Positions 1-11,882 of a stretch of DNA of 64,000 nt are shown piece after piece. This DNA comes from Pseudocercospora fijiensis CIRAD86 (Eukaryota; Ascomycota; Dothideomycetes; Mycosphaerellales; Mycosphaerellaceae), in NCBI RefSeq assembly GCF_000340215.1, contig NW_006921541.1, positions 739,876 through 803,875 on the forward strand. The letters are read 5' to 3'. Positions within the stretch are counted from its first letter, which is position 1, and each line of letters opens with the position of its first letter. The position numbers were made by a program, and so were the translations under genes. Below the pieces are notes generated by a model. It was not told the DNA's origin and did no database searches. It saw only the letters and a list, made by a program, of their open reading frames with translations.

Positions 1-787
1 AACGTGGAAGCCACAGAGGAGCCTGCCAGAGGCGTTTTCGTGGCTGGCTGGCCACAGCTTCAACAATGAAGCACCAATTGGACCCGTGCGCGCACAATCA
101 ACTCACAGCGGTGTGCTTTGCATCGAGCATCATCTCACTCTTCACCTGCATCTGCGTTGTCAAAGCCACTCACGCCACAACCATGCCATGCCATGAGGAG
201 CAATCGCGGTATCCGCGTGGCACAGTGTTTACTGGCAGTGCATGTTCAGGGAATGACAGAACGAATCTTGAAAGGAGGTGGTGATGCGCTACATCACCCA
301 TGTCACCAACTCATCTCTCTTTGGGAACCCGTTCGCCCAGAATTGGACTCCCGCTGAGCGTCACAGTTGCATTTGTAACAGGTGCAAAATCCAGGACTCC
401 ATTCACTACACCCATGCTACTAGCCACTATCTGCTCTCGAGCAGCAAGATCTCACGATGGTCCTGAACTCTTCGCGCGACAGGGATTCGAGTAACAAATG
501 GTAAAGCTCAGAAATTGATCCTGCCGCTCTGACGGGATTCGTTTGGAGCTTGCAGCTATAGCTCTGTGGGTCGGCATCTAAGAAGCACTGACATGATCGC
601 ACTGACTACATGCCAAATGATTCCTCCGATAGCTGCAACGAATCAGGCACCGATGAACACAGCTCCTGCAGTCACCTAAATTTCGAAATGATGCTAACGA
701 AGCCACGCCAAGTCACGGTAGCTTCGACGCAGGTGACTATGCATGCAATATCGAACTTTCTACTTCAGCCCTGCGAACAATAGCAGA
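1..787. other. Single-copy DNA, no gene recognised
   Basis: Base composition is ordinary and mixed, unlike the TA-rich repeat that begins near 1000. Only short open frames occur on both strands; none shows a recognisable domain, a convincing start with splice signals, or a signal peptide. It is probably the 3' flank of the gene fragment at 788-1003 and intergenic DNA. Confidence 0.4.
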
Positions 788-1003
788 CTAGCGCTCCTGT
801 GAACAGCCATCATTGAGGTTAGGCATAGCTCGGCACGAGCGACGGACATAGTCCAGGCCCATCTGTACCTGGCAAGGCTGACCATCATCCTCAATCCAGC
901 AATCAGATACAGGCGATTGTCCAAAGATTTTAGTGTACCACTCTTCTGGGCTGCAGCCACCAAAGTTTGCTGGCAGAGTCCCGATATAGTGGTATAACCT
1001 GTT
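788..1003 (-). pseudogene. Cysteine-rich protein fragment, 5' end cut by repeat
   Basis: On the minus strand a frame closing with TAG at 788-790 stays open up to the repeat edge near 1000. The predicted C-terminal part holds five cysteines in about 60 residues, with the stretches NFGGCSPEEWYTKIFG, SDCWIEDD and LNDGCSQ. No start codon or signal peptide is visible, because the sequence upstream turns into the TA-rich repeat. Composition is normal and no premature stop is seen, so the fragment itself does not look mutated. I do not recognise the family. The cysteine density suggests a small secreted protein, but that is inference. It could also be a chance frame. Confidence 0.35.
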
Positions 1004-3420
1004 CTAGATTAGAATGGCCTTAGCTAAGGTAACGATTAGGGTTAAGAAGGAGGGTGTTCTTAGTGCGACAGCTTGCCTAATTAGTCGACTAGCAGTCGAC
1101 TAGATAGATAGGGGTTAACTCTAATATTAATACGTATTACTAGCACTATAGGCCTATATATAGTCGCTGTTTTAACGTTGCTATTACTATTGCTATCGCT
1201 ATATTAACTTGACGTTACTATTACTATTGCTATCGCTATATTAACTCTACCTATTATTACTATCGCTATATTATCTCTACCTCTTACTACTATTACTATA
1301 TTAATTAGAAGTCCTTCTCTTACCCTTTATCTTACGTATCGCGTCGTCGTTGTCTATCTAGTTATATTTAGAAGCTACTATTCGCTCTAATCCGAGGTTT
1401 ATAACTCTAGAAGGTCTTTAAGGCGTTATAAGGTCGATAAAGGACGTATTCGACGCTCGAGGCGTATCGCTAGTTAAATCTACCTTTTTAACTAAGTCGA
1501 TATCTATAGGCTATACCGACTATATATTTAGCAACAACTCGCAACGTAGCGGCGGCTCGAAGTAAAAGCGCGTAAGTAACGATAATAGAGCCTAATTAGT
1601 ACGCTATTATCGCTATCGCGGCGGCCGCGCTATAGCTAGCGCTCGGAAGGTTATTATTATCGATCGAGTTAGAGTCGTCGGCTGCGCTAGAAGGTATAAG
1701 GTCTACTACCGCAGCCGCTTACTTATAAAAGTAACCTTAGGGGCGCCGCTCTCGTAGTAATTAGTAATGGAGTAGTTAGTAAGGCTATATAGCGTATCCT
1801 TAACCTTACGAAGGAAGCCGCGTATATAGCTATCGCGTACTACTAGATTAACGGTCTTATTATCGCGAATATAATAGAAGTATTAAAATAGGCCCTCGGC
1901 GGCCTTATTATAGTGCGACCTTAAATTACGAAGATATAGATCTTTTATAGTCTATAGCTTCCGCGTATCTTCGTAGCCTTCTAGCTATAACTAATCGCTA
2001 TCTCGCTGCTTTTAATATAGGCTTATCTTTATAGAATTAAAGCTAGTATACTAATTAACGTATACCTGTTATTGCTAGAGTGTTAATAGCGTAACAAACA
2101 GGTAGAACCTAAGGATATAGTAATAAGGTAGGTAGGTTTAAAACTACGGAAGGCAGTTATAGTAAGCCGGAGCCGGCTCCTGTCTATTATATAGCACAAG
2201 GCTATAGTAGGTTAGTAGGCCCTTTGCCTTATACTCTTCTACGATTAATAGCTGCTTTCTAACAAGGTCCTAAGCCGCTAGAGGTTAAAGCCGCTCGAAG
2301 AATAGTATCTCTTTAACCTTCTAGAAGTTAGTAGATTTTCTAACCCGGTATAATTAAAGGTCTGCCTTCTATAACAATCGAGCGTTAATTGTTATTAGCT
2401 CGACTATAGTGCTATATATAGACAGCTAGACTATCTCTTTCCTCTTATCGTATTTAATAGCATTGTAATAGCCTTCGAGAGGCGATGTTATCCGGACCTA
2501 TATTAAAAGAGGGCTTCCTAGCCGTACCTAAGTCGCCTATAGATACGACTTCTTACGCTAGTTATTAAGGAGGTATTGTACCTGTTTATCCGAGGCGTAT
2601 TTGTCTCTTAATTCCTATACGATTCTATCGATAGTATCGATAACTTCTACGTTACTACGGGCGTAGTAAATCGTATAGGAAAACAGCCGCTAAACCTATA
2701 GATACTACTTCTCGGGGAAGTGTCGTAGGAAGGTCTCTTTAGCGTATCGTTAATAGAGATATATAGTTATAGCCTCCTCTTTAAATGCTAGTCGAATAGC
2801 GCGTTGTTCTTAAGCCGAGTCGTTAGTTATAGCTACTATAGGCTTCTAGCCGGGTACCTATTTCTTTAATACTTAAAGCCTAGCCTTAATTAGCTTTGCT
2901 CGCTAGCTCTATAGCAATATATGCCCCTCTAGTATCTAGGAGCCGAAGGCATTACGGATATAGACTATAAATAGGTAGAAGTTATTATCGGACGTTTTAT
3001 AGGTCGCATCGAAGAGAAATAACTATATATAGACAGTTAGTCGTTACTATCGAAATTTGTGTATTAGGAAGAAAGCCGGAAAGCTAATACCTAAGGCACT
3101 ACTAGCTCCGAAGAAATAGGAACCTATATTACTAGCAATACTACTATTTAGCAACTTACGCTACTAGTCGGCCCGCTATATAACACCCTTATACTAGAAT
3201 GCCTCTATACGAATAGAGAGAGCCTTATAGGAAAGTCCTACGTCTATAATATCGTCTATAAGAGGGCCGAGATAACGATTAAGGTTGTCTAGCTATAATC
3301 GAATATTGCCCTTCTTAGTTAGGAACACCCTCTTTATATTCTTCTTTATAGACTACTTTATAATACCTTTCTTTGTATAGTACGCTCTAATAATAGCAAG
3401 ACGACCTATATTAGTACCCT
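1004..3420 (-). mobile_element. MULE-like DNA transposon relic, RIP-mutated
   Basis: TA-rich sequence with very few CpA/TpG. On the minus strand, between about 3060 and 2380, one frame reads as a MULE-type transposase core interrupted almost only by TAG and TAA: DATYKT, then a block ending NDSA-EQRAIRLAF, later TSPLEGYYNAIKYDKRKE. The DATYKT and NDS/AI motifs match the acidic residues of the MULE transposase domain (family knowledge); the assignment is by eye. Terminal repeats were not proved: a 13-bp weak inverted match exists between about 1060 and 3313. Both ends are approximate; the left end truncates the fragment at 788-1003. Confidence 0.45.
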
Positions 3421-3877
3421 TCTGTTAGGACTAAAGAGGTTATACGTAATTAGTATATAACTAGGCTCGAGTAAAGCTAGGGTCTTAATGCCTTAGGTAG
3501 GGCTTAGCGCTTAGCGTTAGGCTAACTAGCCTACCTTCCTCCCTCTCCTCTTAGATCTCTATCGAATACTACCTGTACCCACTACTACCCTATCTACCTG
3601 CTAATATAACCCTTCTTATATAGTATTCAATCTACCCTTTAAGGGCAGTAGCTAGATAGTCCTTATTTTAAGCTTTTAGCGGTATAGCTACGAAAACTAT
3701 CGATTTAACTATATTACGCTTAAAGAACGGGACCTATACGTACTATTCTATTAAAACAACCGTACTAATTATCAAGCAAGGCCTTCTATACGGCCTATTA
3801 TACTAAATTAATCGCACTAAGCCAATATCTACTAATTCCGCTACATCCGTATCTTAGGGGCCTATAATATATTATCG

Positions 3878-5230
3878 GTGCTACCCCTTATTATAATAGC
3901 CGGCTTATTACGAAACAATAACCGTACTGCCGCTAGTAGCGCTAGCAACGACAACGCTAGTAGTATAGTGCCTGCTAAAGTGCCTACTAAAGTGCCTCCT
4001 ACTAAGGTACCTACTAAGGAGCCTACTAGAGGGCCTACTAAAGAACCTATAATCGAAGGGGATAACCTATCGTTGCCCGTTAACGATATTCTTAGCAATA
4101 TTGTTAACCGTCGATATAGCTAACTAGCCTTCGGGCCCTAGCTAGTAGCGAGACTTTAAGAAGCTACCTAAAACAGGCTCGCTACCTTGCGTTAGAAACA
4201 ATAGCTAAAGGATAATCTCCTCGAGATTCGCCGCCTATAGGAAGCCCTAACAACTACTACTAAACCGGAACTAGTAGTAGGACCTTCCGTATAGAAGAAG
4301 GATACGAAGCTTAAGGATTGTACTATATTTAATAGCTCTAGTCGAAAGTAGTATAACGACTATATTCGTAACTATAAACTTAACTAGCGTAACGCACTAA
4401 GAGCGCTACTAGACGACTACTCCCTAGTTGTTTATACTATATAGTATATCAATAGTAACCTAAAGCATACCTAGGATAACTATTTTGACTCCCTTAATAA
4501 TTAGACCGCTATTTAGTAGCAAGACTACAAGACTATTATACTAAACACCCTTAGGAACCCTATATTGCGCTAGCAGCACGCCTAAGACTAATACCTACGT
4601 GCTAAACAAAAGGCCGACTAGACCTCCCGATCCTTCGAGGCCTATCTAAAGACCCTTAAGGACGATTTGCTACCTAAGACCGACTCTATCTAGATATCTA
4701 AGATACGACCTAAACTAAGATAGGAATTAGTCCTTAAATTAGACCGCCGCCGTATATTTAAACAGGCTAATCTAATACGCATTTAGTTTATAGTCGAAGT
4801 AGAAATAGCTAAACGAGCTATTTAGCTCTAATAACGGTTAGAATCTAAGATACGCCTAGCTACCTATCGTAGCCGCGGAGGAAACTAAGGTTCCTACTAG
4901 AACAACAATGCTAACAATAGGAACAGTAATAACGACCGTAGAAGAGGTCGTAGCCGACGGCTATATAGAGGAGGCCGCGATAGGGGCCGTAGAAGGGGCT
5001 CGTATCCCTATAATGCTAACCGCTCTGCTAATAATAATAACAGCTACGGCAATCTACTAACCGGATTGAAGTGCTTTAATTATAATAGCACTAGCTATTT
5101 ACTAGGCTAATGCGACAAACCTAAGGACTAGGCCCGAATCGACTATACTATCGCTAAACACCGAAAGCACCTTTTAGCCGCTAACGCTACCCCTATCGGT
5201 CCTTCTAATTAGTCGAAAAAAGAATAAGCG
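3878..5230 (+). pseudogene. gag: gypsy gag relic with CCHC knuckle
   Basis: The frame begins within a run of VPTKxP/PTKEP repeats and continues through a helical gag body. A basic RGRSRRLYRGGRDRGRRRG-type stretch (about 4940-5000) is followed by a zinc-knuckle relic at about 5070-5120 (CFNYNSTSYLLG, stop, CDKPKD), where one expected Cys reads Tyr and the His is lost, as C-to-T changes would give. At least 20 in-frame TAG/TAA stops are seen and no product is possible. It is followed directly by the protease frame. Confidence 0.6.
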
Positions 5231-5329
5231 CCGCACTAACTGTTAGCCTTATACAGCGTAAGACTATCGATATTGTGCTAGCTATTATACGCACCTGTCT
5301 TATATAGGATACGTATAGCAATAATTATA

Positions 5330-6560
5330 GAACTAAGGTTATGCTAGACCTAGGAAATTTAGTTAGTGCCCTTATTAGCTATCGCCTAGCTAAGCAATTA
5401 GACCTCCGACAATTGCCTAGAACTAATATGCTAACCCTTGCTTAGTTTAATAACGCTCGGCACTTAACCTATAGAGCCTATTATATTCCTATAGTTCTAA
5501 AAGACGACCTCGGCAATAAACGCTTACTAGATTTCACTGCCTACGTAGTAGATATAGACAACCTCCTATCCGATATTGTTATTAGCAACCCTGTTCTTAA
5601 ATACTATACTATAGTTATAGACTTAGGCAGCTAATAGTAGCAATTTAGAATCGCTAGGAAAGAGGACATTAAGTATATCGACGCTAGCGAGTACCCTAAC
5701 GATATTAGGGTCCTATTTATTAGCAACCTAACACTAGCCTCCGCCTTAGCTAATCCGACTGCCGACCTACTCGGTAGTAATAACGATGAACCTGTGCCCC
5801 CTAATAGTATAGACCCTAATTAACTCGCTCGCATCCTATAGCCTATTCGCGAGACCTATATTAACGTATTTAAACACTACCTAGCATCGACGTTGCCTAT
5901 GTTTAAAGAAACGGACTATAAGATCGATATTATATAGAGCAAGGAGGTCCCTTTTAGTCCCCTCTATAACCTTAGTAAGCGAGAGCTTACTATATTGCGT
6001 AAGTACCTAGATAAGAACCTAGCTAATAGTCGGATTTAGTATAGTAACAGCCCTACTAGTGCACCTATCCTATTCGTACTAAAGAAGGATAGTAGCCTAC
6101 GTTTGTATATTAATTATAGAGGGCTTAATGCTGTTACTATTAACGACCGCTATCTACTTCCGCTTATTAATAAGACCCTCGATCGCCTTTCTAGCGCCTA
6201 CTTCTATACTATATTAGACATTAAGGACGCCTATTACCGCATTCGTATTCGTAAGGGTAATAAATAGAAGACGGCCTTCTATACTCGCTATAGCTATTTT
6301 AAGTACTTAGTTATACTATTCGGCCTAGCTAATGCCCCTATAACATTCTAGTCCTATATTAATCGGGCCCTATTAGGCCTATTAGACTACCTCTACGTAG
6401 TCTATCTAGACGATATCCTAGTCTATATATACTTACCTAATATTGCGGAACATTAGGCTACCGTACGTAAGGTACTCGACCGCCTACGGGCCTATAGCTT
6501 ATACTACAAACCCTCTAAATACACCTTCGCTACTAAAGAGGTGCCCTTCCTTAGCTTCCT
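5330..6560 (+). pseudogene. pol: gypsy protease and reverse transcriptase relic, 5' part
   Basis: A protease-like segment MLDLGNLVSALIS (Asp-Leu-Gly where Asp-Ser-Gly is usual) lies at about 5341. Reverse transcriptase follows from about 6050: APILFVLKKD, LDIKDAYYRIRI, the catalytic YLDDILVY at about 6405, and YKPSKYTFATKEVPFL at about 6510. Stops occur where Trp or Gln are expected (for example NK-stop-K and ITF-stop-SY). The frame breaks at TTCCT (6556-6560), the target site of the nested copia element, and resumes at 11883. Confidence 0.8.
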
Positions 6561-6681
6561 ACTTAATATAACTGATGATTTAGAAGAAGGACTATCTACG
6601 GAAAGTCCAAAGATGAAGTGTAGCAGTTGTAGCCTTAGGCATTAGGCACGTAATAGACCCTAACACCTAGACACTCCAAGT
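6561..6681 (-). repeat. 3' LTR of nested copia element
   Basis: A 121-bp copy matching 11758-11882. It differs from its partner mainly by C/T and G/A changes (for example tataac against tgtaac, gtccaa against gtctaa) and lacks a 4-bp ACAC expansion. Ends are ACTT...AAGT, imperfect for the usual TG...CA, but they are fixed by the TTCCT target duplication outside them. Confidence 0.85.
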
Positions 6682-9600
6682 CACCCCCTTAGTACGTACA
6701 TATCGCTATAGAATGAAACAAACACATTAGCTATTCAGTTGGCAAAGCAAACAGGAGGGTATTAGGTAATCAAACAAAACAGGTAAACAAACTAGACTAT
6801 TCTCATATCTATACAAAGCAAATAAGGGCCCTTTAGTACTTAATAGCTGGCTTTGCAGCATTCTTAATGGCGGCCCTACAATCTACTAGGTTTAGTTGTT
6901 TAACAAAGCGGCCGTGCTTGATCTTGTTAAGCGGCTTAGTAAAGCCATCGGCTATCTAATTATATATGCTAACCTATTAGACGATAATGGTACTATTAGC
7001 AATCTTCTCTCGAATGTAGTAGACACGAGCATCTATATGCTTTGTGCGGCTATTAACAGTAGACTTAGTAATAGCGATAGCGGACTAATTGTCCTTATAG
7101 AGCGTAACTAGAAGGATATAGCCCTTGTAGCCAATTTCCTTTAGTAAACGAGCTAAGGCAACTGCTTCCTTAGCCCCTATAGTAAGTTAGATATACTTAG
7201 CTTCAGTTGACGACAGTGTAATAAGCGTCTAGCGGCCGGACTTATACAACAGAGGTCCGCCTACGATAGTAAAGTAGAAGCCGCCTATAGAGCGACGAGT
7301 AACTGGATTATTAGCCTATAAGGCGTTATAGTAACTAGCGAATTTGAGGTCGTTAGCCTCGTTCTAATTGCCTTAAAAGCGCATACTACGGCTTAGAGTA
7401 CTAACTAGGTACTTAATTAGCTAAAGAAGCGCGGCATAATGCTCCTCGGTCGGGTTAGAAATAAATCGTAACAATAGGCCTATAGTGTAGCAAGCATTAG
7501 GTCGTGTAATTATAGCTAGCTACAGTGCCTTACTAATACCTTCTTAATACTAAGTCTTAAAGGCGGCACTAGCTGTATAGCCCTTAGGTGCGCGTTAAAT
7601 AGACGTCTTAATATAGCGAGGCGCTATTAGAGTAGCTAGACCGACACGGCCACGCATACTATATTTCTTACTAAGCCTATTTAAATAGGCATCTTAAACG
7701 ACGTAAATAGTGCGCTAACCGCGGTCACGGATAATCCGCATGCCGAGATAGTAGTATAGGTCGCCTAGTTCTCGCATATTAAAACGGTCCTTTAGCAACT
7801 AAGCAACTGCTTCTAGTGCTAATAGGCTATAGGCGATAATAATTATGTCGTCGATATAGATAACAATAATAGAGCCGCTAACGACGTGTTTAAACACACA
7901 CACATTAGCTATTATCGGTATAAAGTCTAGGCTCTTTAAGTACTTTCGAAGCTCTTCGTACTATAGCATTAGCGACTGTTTTAGACTATATAGTGCCTTT
8001 AGCAATAGGCAAACCATGCCCTTTCTACTACGGTCCTTAAAACCGTATAGCTATTCGACGTAGATCTTATACTTATTACCGATAAGCGCATTAAGGAAGG
8101 CCGTTAGAATATCGTACTGCTTAGCCTCTAGGTCGTAATAAGCGATTAGTGCAAACAGCGCTCGCAGCGTAGACAGCTTAGCTATAGCCGCATAGGTCTT
8201 ATTATAGTCCTGTCCTTCAACCTGTATAAAACTACGGACGACCTATCGAGCCTTAAACCGGCTTACCTTGCTATTAGCGTCACGCTTAATAGTAAACACC
8301 TATCGGCTACGGACAACCTTGCGACCTTCTAGCACCTCTAACCGAGATACATAAACCTATATATAATTGTTAATTAGTAACTTGTATTTAGCCTTATAGG
8401 CCTCCTTCTATTGCGGCTAATATAGTAACTAAGTCGCCTCCTTGTAGCTCTTCGGAATAGGAATAGTTTCTTTAGGCTTGTCGGACTGCTTAGCAATGTA
8501 GTAGGAGGCTATAAAGCCCTTTATATAGGCTATTAGCATGTTAGCTAGGCTACGGCGAGTCGATCGATTAACACTAGCATCGGCTAGGTATCTACGCAAT
8601 AGCTCTCGTACTAACTTATTGCTTCGAGTAGTACGTATTAAACGAGCGCCTATAGTATTTAGTCGCTCAAACTCCGGCAACTAGCTAGGCTCGCCCTTCT
8701 TAGCGTAAGGATCGTACGCTAGTTCTTCCTCGGCTAACTAAAAGCTATCTTTATTACTTAAAGCTAGTAGTTGAACGTCTAGAAGGTCGTTATCGATTAG
8801 CAACGGATTAGCGACCTTATTAGCTATTTCCTATATAGGTTCGTCTAGAGGCTCTTCTTACTAGGCTAGAAGCTACTAGACTATACTAGCGGCTTCCTAT
8901 AGCGACGGTGCCTCGTTGCTTATAGAATTAAACAAAGCCGGCATAATAGACTCGAGTGTAACAAACTCGTTCTTAGCTAGGTCGTTAGGATTGGCGTATA
9001 GGTTTATACCCTCTAGAAGCGATAGCTTGTCGTCCCCTAACTTAATAAACTAGACATCCTTCAAGGTAACAACCTTGTGTTCGTTAGACAAGTAGATTAT
9101 GTATTTGCTAGAGTCTACTAAGTCCTTCGTATAACTAACTAGTTTGCTAAGCTTTCTACGAGCGTTAAACTTCTTGCTACGAGCTATACTATAGTCGTAG
9201 ACAATAGTAGTATAGCTATAGGCTCGAAGGTATTAAAGGCGTAGCTGCTTCCGAGACCAATTAAGCTCCCTAGCTACAATAGTATAGGGACTAAGGCCTT
9301 CTAAGGTTCTAGGAGTGATATTAAGAACCTATATTACAGTAGCGACTATATATAGCTATAGGGCCTTTAGCAAATTCGCATAGAGCATTATCTTCTAAGC
9401 GGTCGTATATACGATATAGTTGCTAACCTTAGCTAGGCTATTCTAAGTGGAAGAATAAGGTACTATAACCTGTAGTATAATGCCCTAATCACGAGCCTAG
9501 CTTAATAGCTAATTTCCGCCGTACTTACTCCCTCTATCGAGGCGGTAGATTGGGATCGAATAGCTAGTTTGTATACGGACGTATATACGGTAGTCCTTAA

Positions 9601-11739
9601 TTGCTACTATAGCCCCTAACTTTAGCGAGCTAGTATATTCGTGTCGATAGGCTGATTTTGCGCACGTAAACAACGTAAAGTAGCGTTCTTGTAGTAGACT
9701 AGGGTTAGTAATAGTAACTACATCTATACAGACAATGTAGTAAATAGTAGACGGTCGCACTCGTAGCAGTCGGTTGTATTCCTTATATAACATTGCTATA
9801 CGACAAGCGATACAGTTACGGAAGTCGGTCTTGTTTCTAGTAATAACAATCTGACCCTTAGCTTCTATTCGTAACAGCTTGCGGTAATGGATATAGCTAT
9901 ATCGTAGATACTACTCTTCTATTGTACCCGTTAGTACCCCCTTCTTCGATAGAAGCGCAACAACCTAGCTATCCGGTCTAGAGGTTAGTATATACAGATA
10001 GGGGAGACTATTCTTTCGGTATATTTAAGCAACAGTAACCTCAGAGCCGTTAATAACAGTAAACAGCACTCGCTTGTTATTCCGATAGAAACAGCCCTTA
10101 TCGGTAAGCTTCTTAGTAGACAGAAGGTTAGCTGCTAGACCTAGAATATACAGTATATTAGACAGCTTCATGCTGCTTACACTACGCTTATTAACAACCT
10201 TAGTCTAGGCTATACCAACTATCGTAGCGTGCTTCGTGTTGCTACTAAACCGGACAGGAATGTAACAGCCTTCGTATTTAATAAGCAATAAAGGGTTATT
10301 AACTATATATATGCTAGTACCTAAGTCGACAACCTAATTAGTAGTACGAGTACTAGCAGTAAGAGCCGTAGAAACCTAGTCGCTAATAGTAACTATAGTG
10401 TTTGCAGTAAAGGCGTAATTTTAGCTTAGGTCTAATAACACCCCCGGGGTAGCATTAGCCGCATACAGCCCCTAAGCACTATTCTAACTAGATAGCGGTT
10501 ATTGCTATTATTGCTATACAGTCAGTCCACGCTGCTACTATTGCTATTGCTGCACCCCCTTCTTCTTAGCCTTCTGCTATTTACGACGCAGTCGGTCTTC
10601 CTCCTTTAGGTAAGAGTACTTAGTATAGTATCGGTTAGAAGGGTATAACCTCTAATAATAGGCGCACTTCTTACGGTTAGACTAATAACCATTCTAGTTG
10701 CTTCTACCGCGGCCTCGACCGTTATTGTTGTTATTGTTTCCGCGGCTACTACGACCGCTACGGTTCGAGTTACCTCGACTATTGCTATTGCCTTGTAGTT
10801 GCTAGCGCTAGAGACTAAAGAAACTATTATATTAGGCCTAGTTTAGTTAAGCTACATTCTTATTAAGCAACGCGCTAATAATATTGTTAAGGGTGCTGTT
10901 ATTAATAGTATATTCTAAGGCGCGTATTTGCTTACGGCGTATCTGTGCGAAAGCCTCGTAGAATAGAGAGATCTATATAATAAACATATAGACAGCCTAA
11001 TACTAGCTAATAGCCAATTTAGTGTCCTTTAAGGCACTAAGCTTCTTCTTATACTTATTGCAGAACTTTTTAACGTCCTTGCTATCGTAGCGAAGGGTAA
11101 TATATTCCTAGTAGAGCATGAATTTAGTAGACCTACCTTTACTAGTATATTTCTTCTTAAGGAAGTCCTACACTTCCTAGAATATAGACAGACTAAGCAG
11201 TAATTGTTGAATATTACTAATATAGTTAGCAAAGATCTAGGTACGTGCCGTTTGATCTTTAGAGTCCTATTTATCTTAGCGGTCTTTAAACTCCTTAGAA
11301 GACTTACTAGAGGCCTTAGAAAGAGGTCGCTAGCGGGTGCCTTGTATATAGCGCTATACCGACATACCTTTAAGGGCGCCTTTAGCAGCGTACGACTATA
11401 ATAGGTAATTCTCCTTATTCTTTAGCTTGGGGATGTTGCTTATATAAGCGCTAGAGGTTATAGGGGGAGCTATTGCAGACAGCGACGGCGATAATATAGA
11501 AAGGAGCGGCCGATAGGCGCGCCTATATTCTAGTATAGCGGACAGCTAATACTAATGTTAGAAACCGGTATAGCGGACAGCTAACACTAATAGTAGCCGA
11601 CTCGAGTCTAGCACCTACTAGAACACTCGAGGGCGGCGGCGGCGGCGACGATATTAGTATCGGCGCAATTTTTAGTAACAAGCGCTATCTACGTAGCAGT
11701 CGGATTGACTATTAGAAAACGTGTAGAATGCGTTGGAAA

Positions 11740-11757
11740 CGTAGGGGGCTTATAACC
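11740..11757 (-). other. Primer-binding site, half-tRNA-iMet type
   Basis: Minus-strand sequence GGTTATAAGCCCCCTACG directly abuts the 5' LTR. Undoing one TpG-to-TpA change gives GGTTATGAGCCC, complementary to an anticodon arm with a CAU loop (GGGCTCATAACC). Drosophila copia and yeast Ty5 prime from such an internal, cleaved initiator-tRNA end (established). The same 12 bases sit at the same place in the element at 41735-60240. Confidence 0.55.
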
Positions 11758-11882
11758 ACTTAATGTAACTAATAATTTAGAAGAAGGACTATCTACGGAA
11801 AGTCTAAAGATAAAGTGCAGCAGTTGCAGCCTTAGGTATTAGGCACGTAATAGACCCTAACACCTAGACACACACTCTAAGT
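11758..11882 (-). repeat. 5' LTR of nested copia element
   Basis: A 125-bp copy of the repeat at 6561-6681. On the minus strand it is followed at once by GGTTATAAGCCCCC (11757 downward), the presumed primer-binding site. The differences between the two LTRs go in both directions, so each copy kept some unmutated sites. Confidence 0.85.

Larger units (their letters stand above)
6561..11882 (-). mobile_element. Ty1/copia retrotransposon relic nested in gypsy RT
   Basis: Two direct repeats, 6561-6681 and 11758-11882, begin ACTTAA and end CCAAGT/CTAAGT, and are flanked by the identical 5-bp duplication TTCCT (6556-6560 and 11883-11887). The element lies on the minus strand, so the right repeat is the 5' LTR. 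Just inside it is a primer site reading GGTTATAAGCCC; just inside the left LTR is a polypurine tract AAGGGGGTG. Order from the right: gag-like region, integrase (about 9500-9800), reverse transcriptase with YIDDI at about 7850, RNase H end with IADGFTKPLNK near 6910. All coding parts carry TAG/TAA stops. Confidence 0.85.

Noticed and set aside
1060..3330. Short inverted match (aggagggtgttct against aggaacaccctct) as MULE terminal repeats
   Set aside because: Only about 13 bases match and the surrounding sequence does not; expected MULE terminal repeats are far longer.
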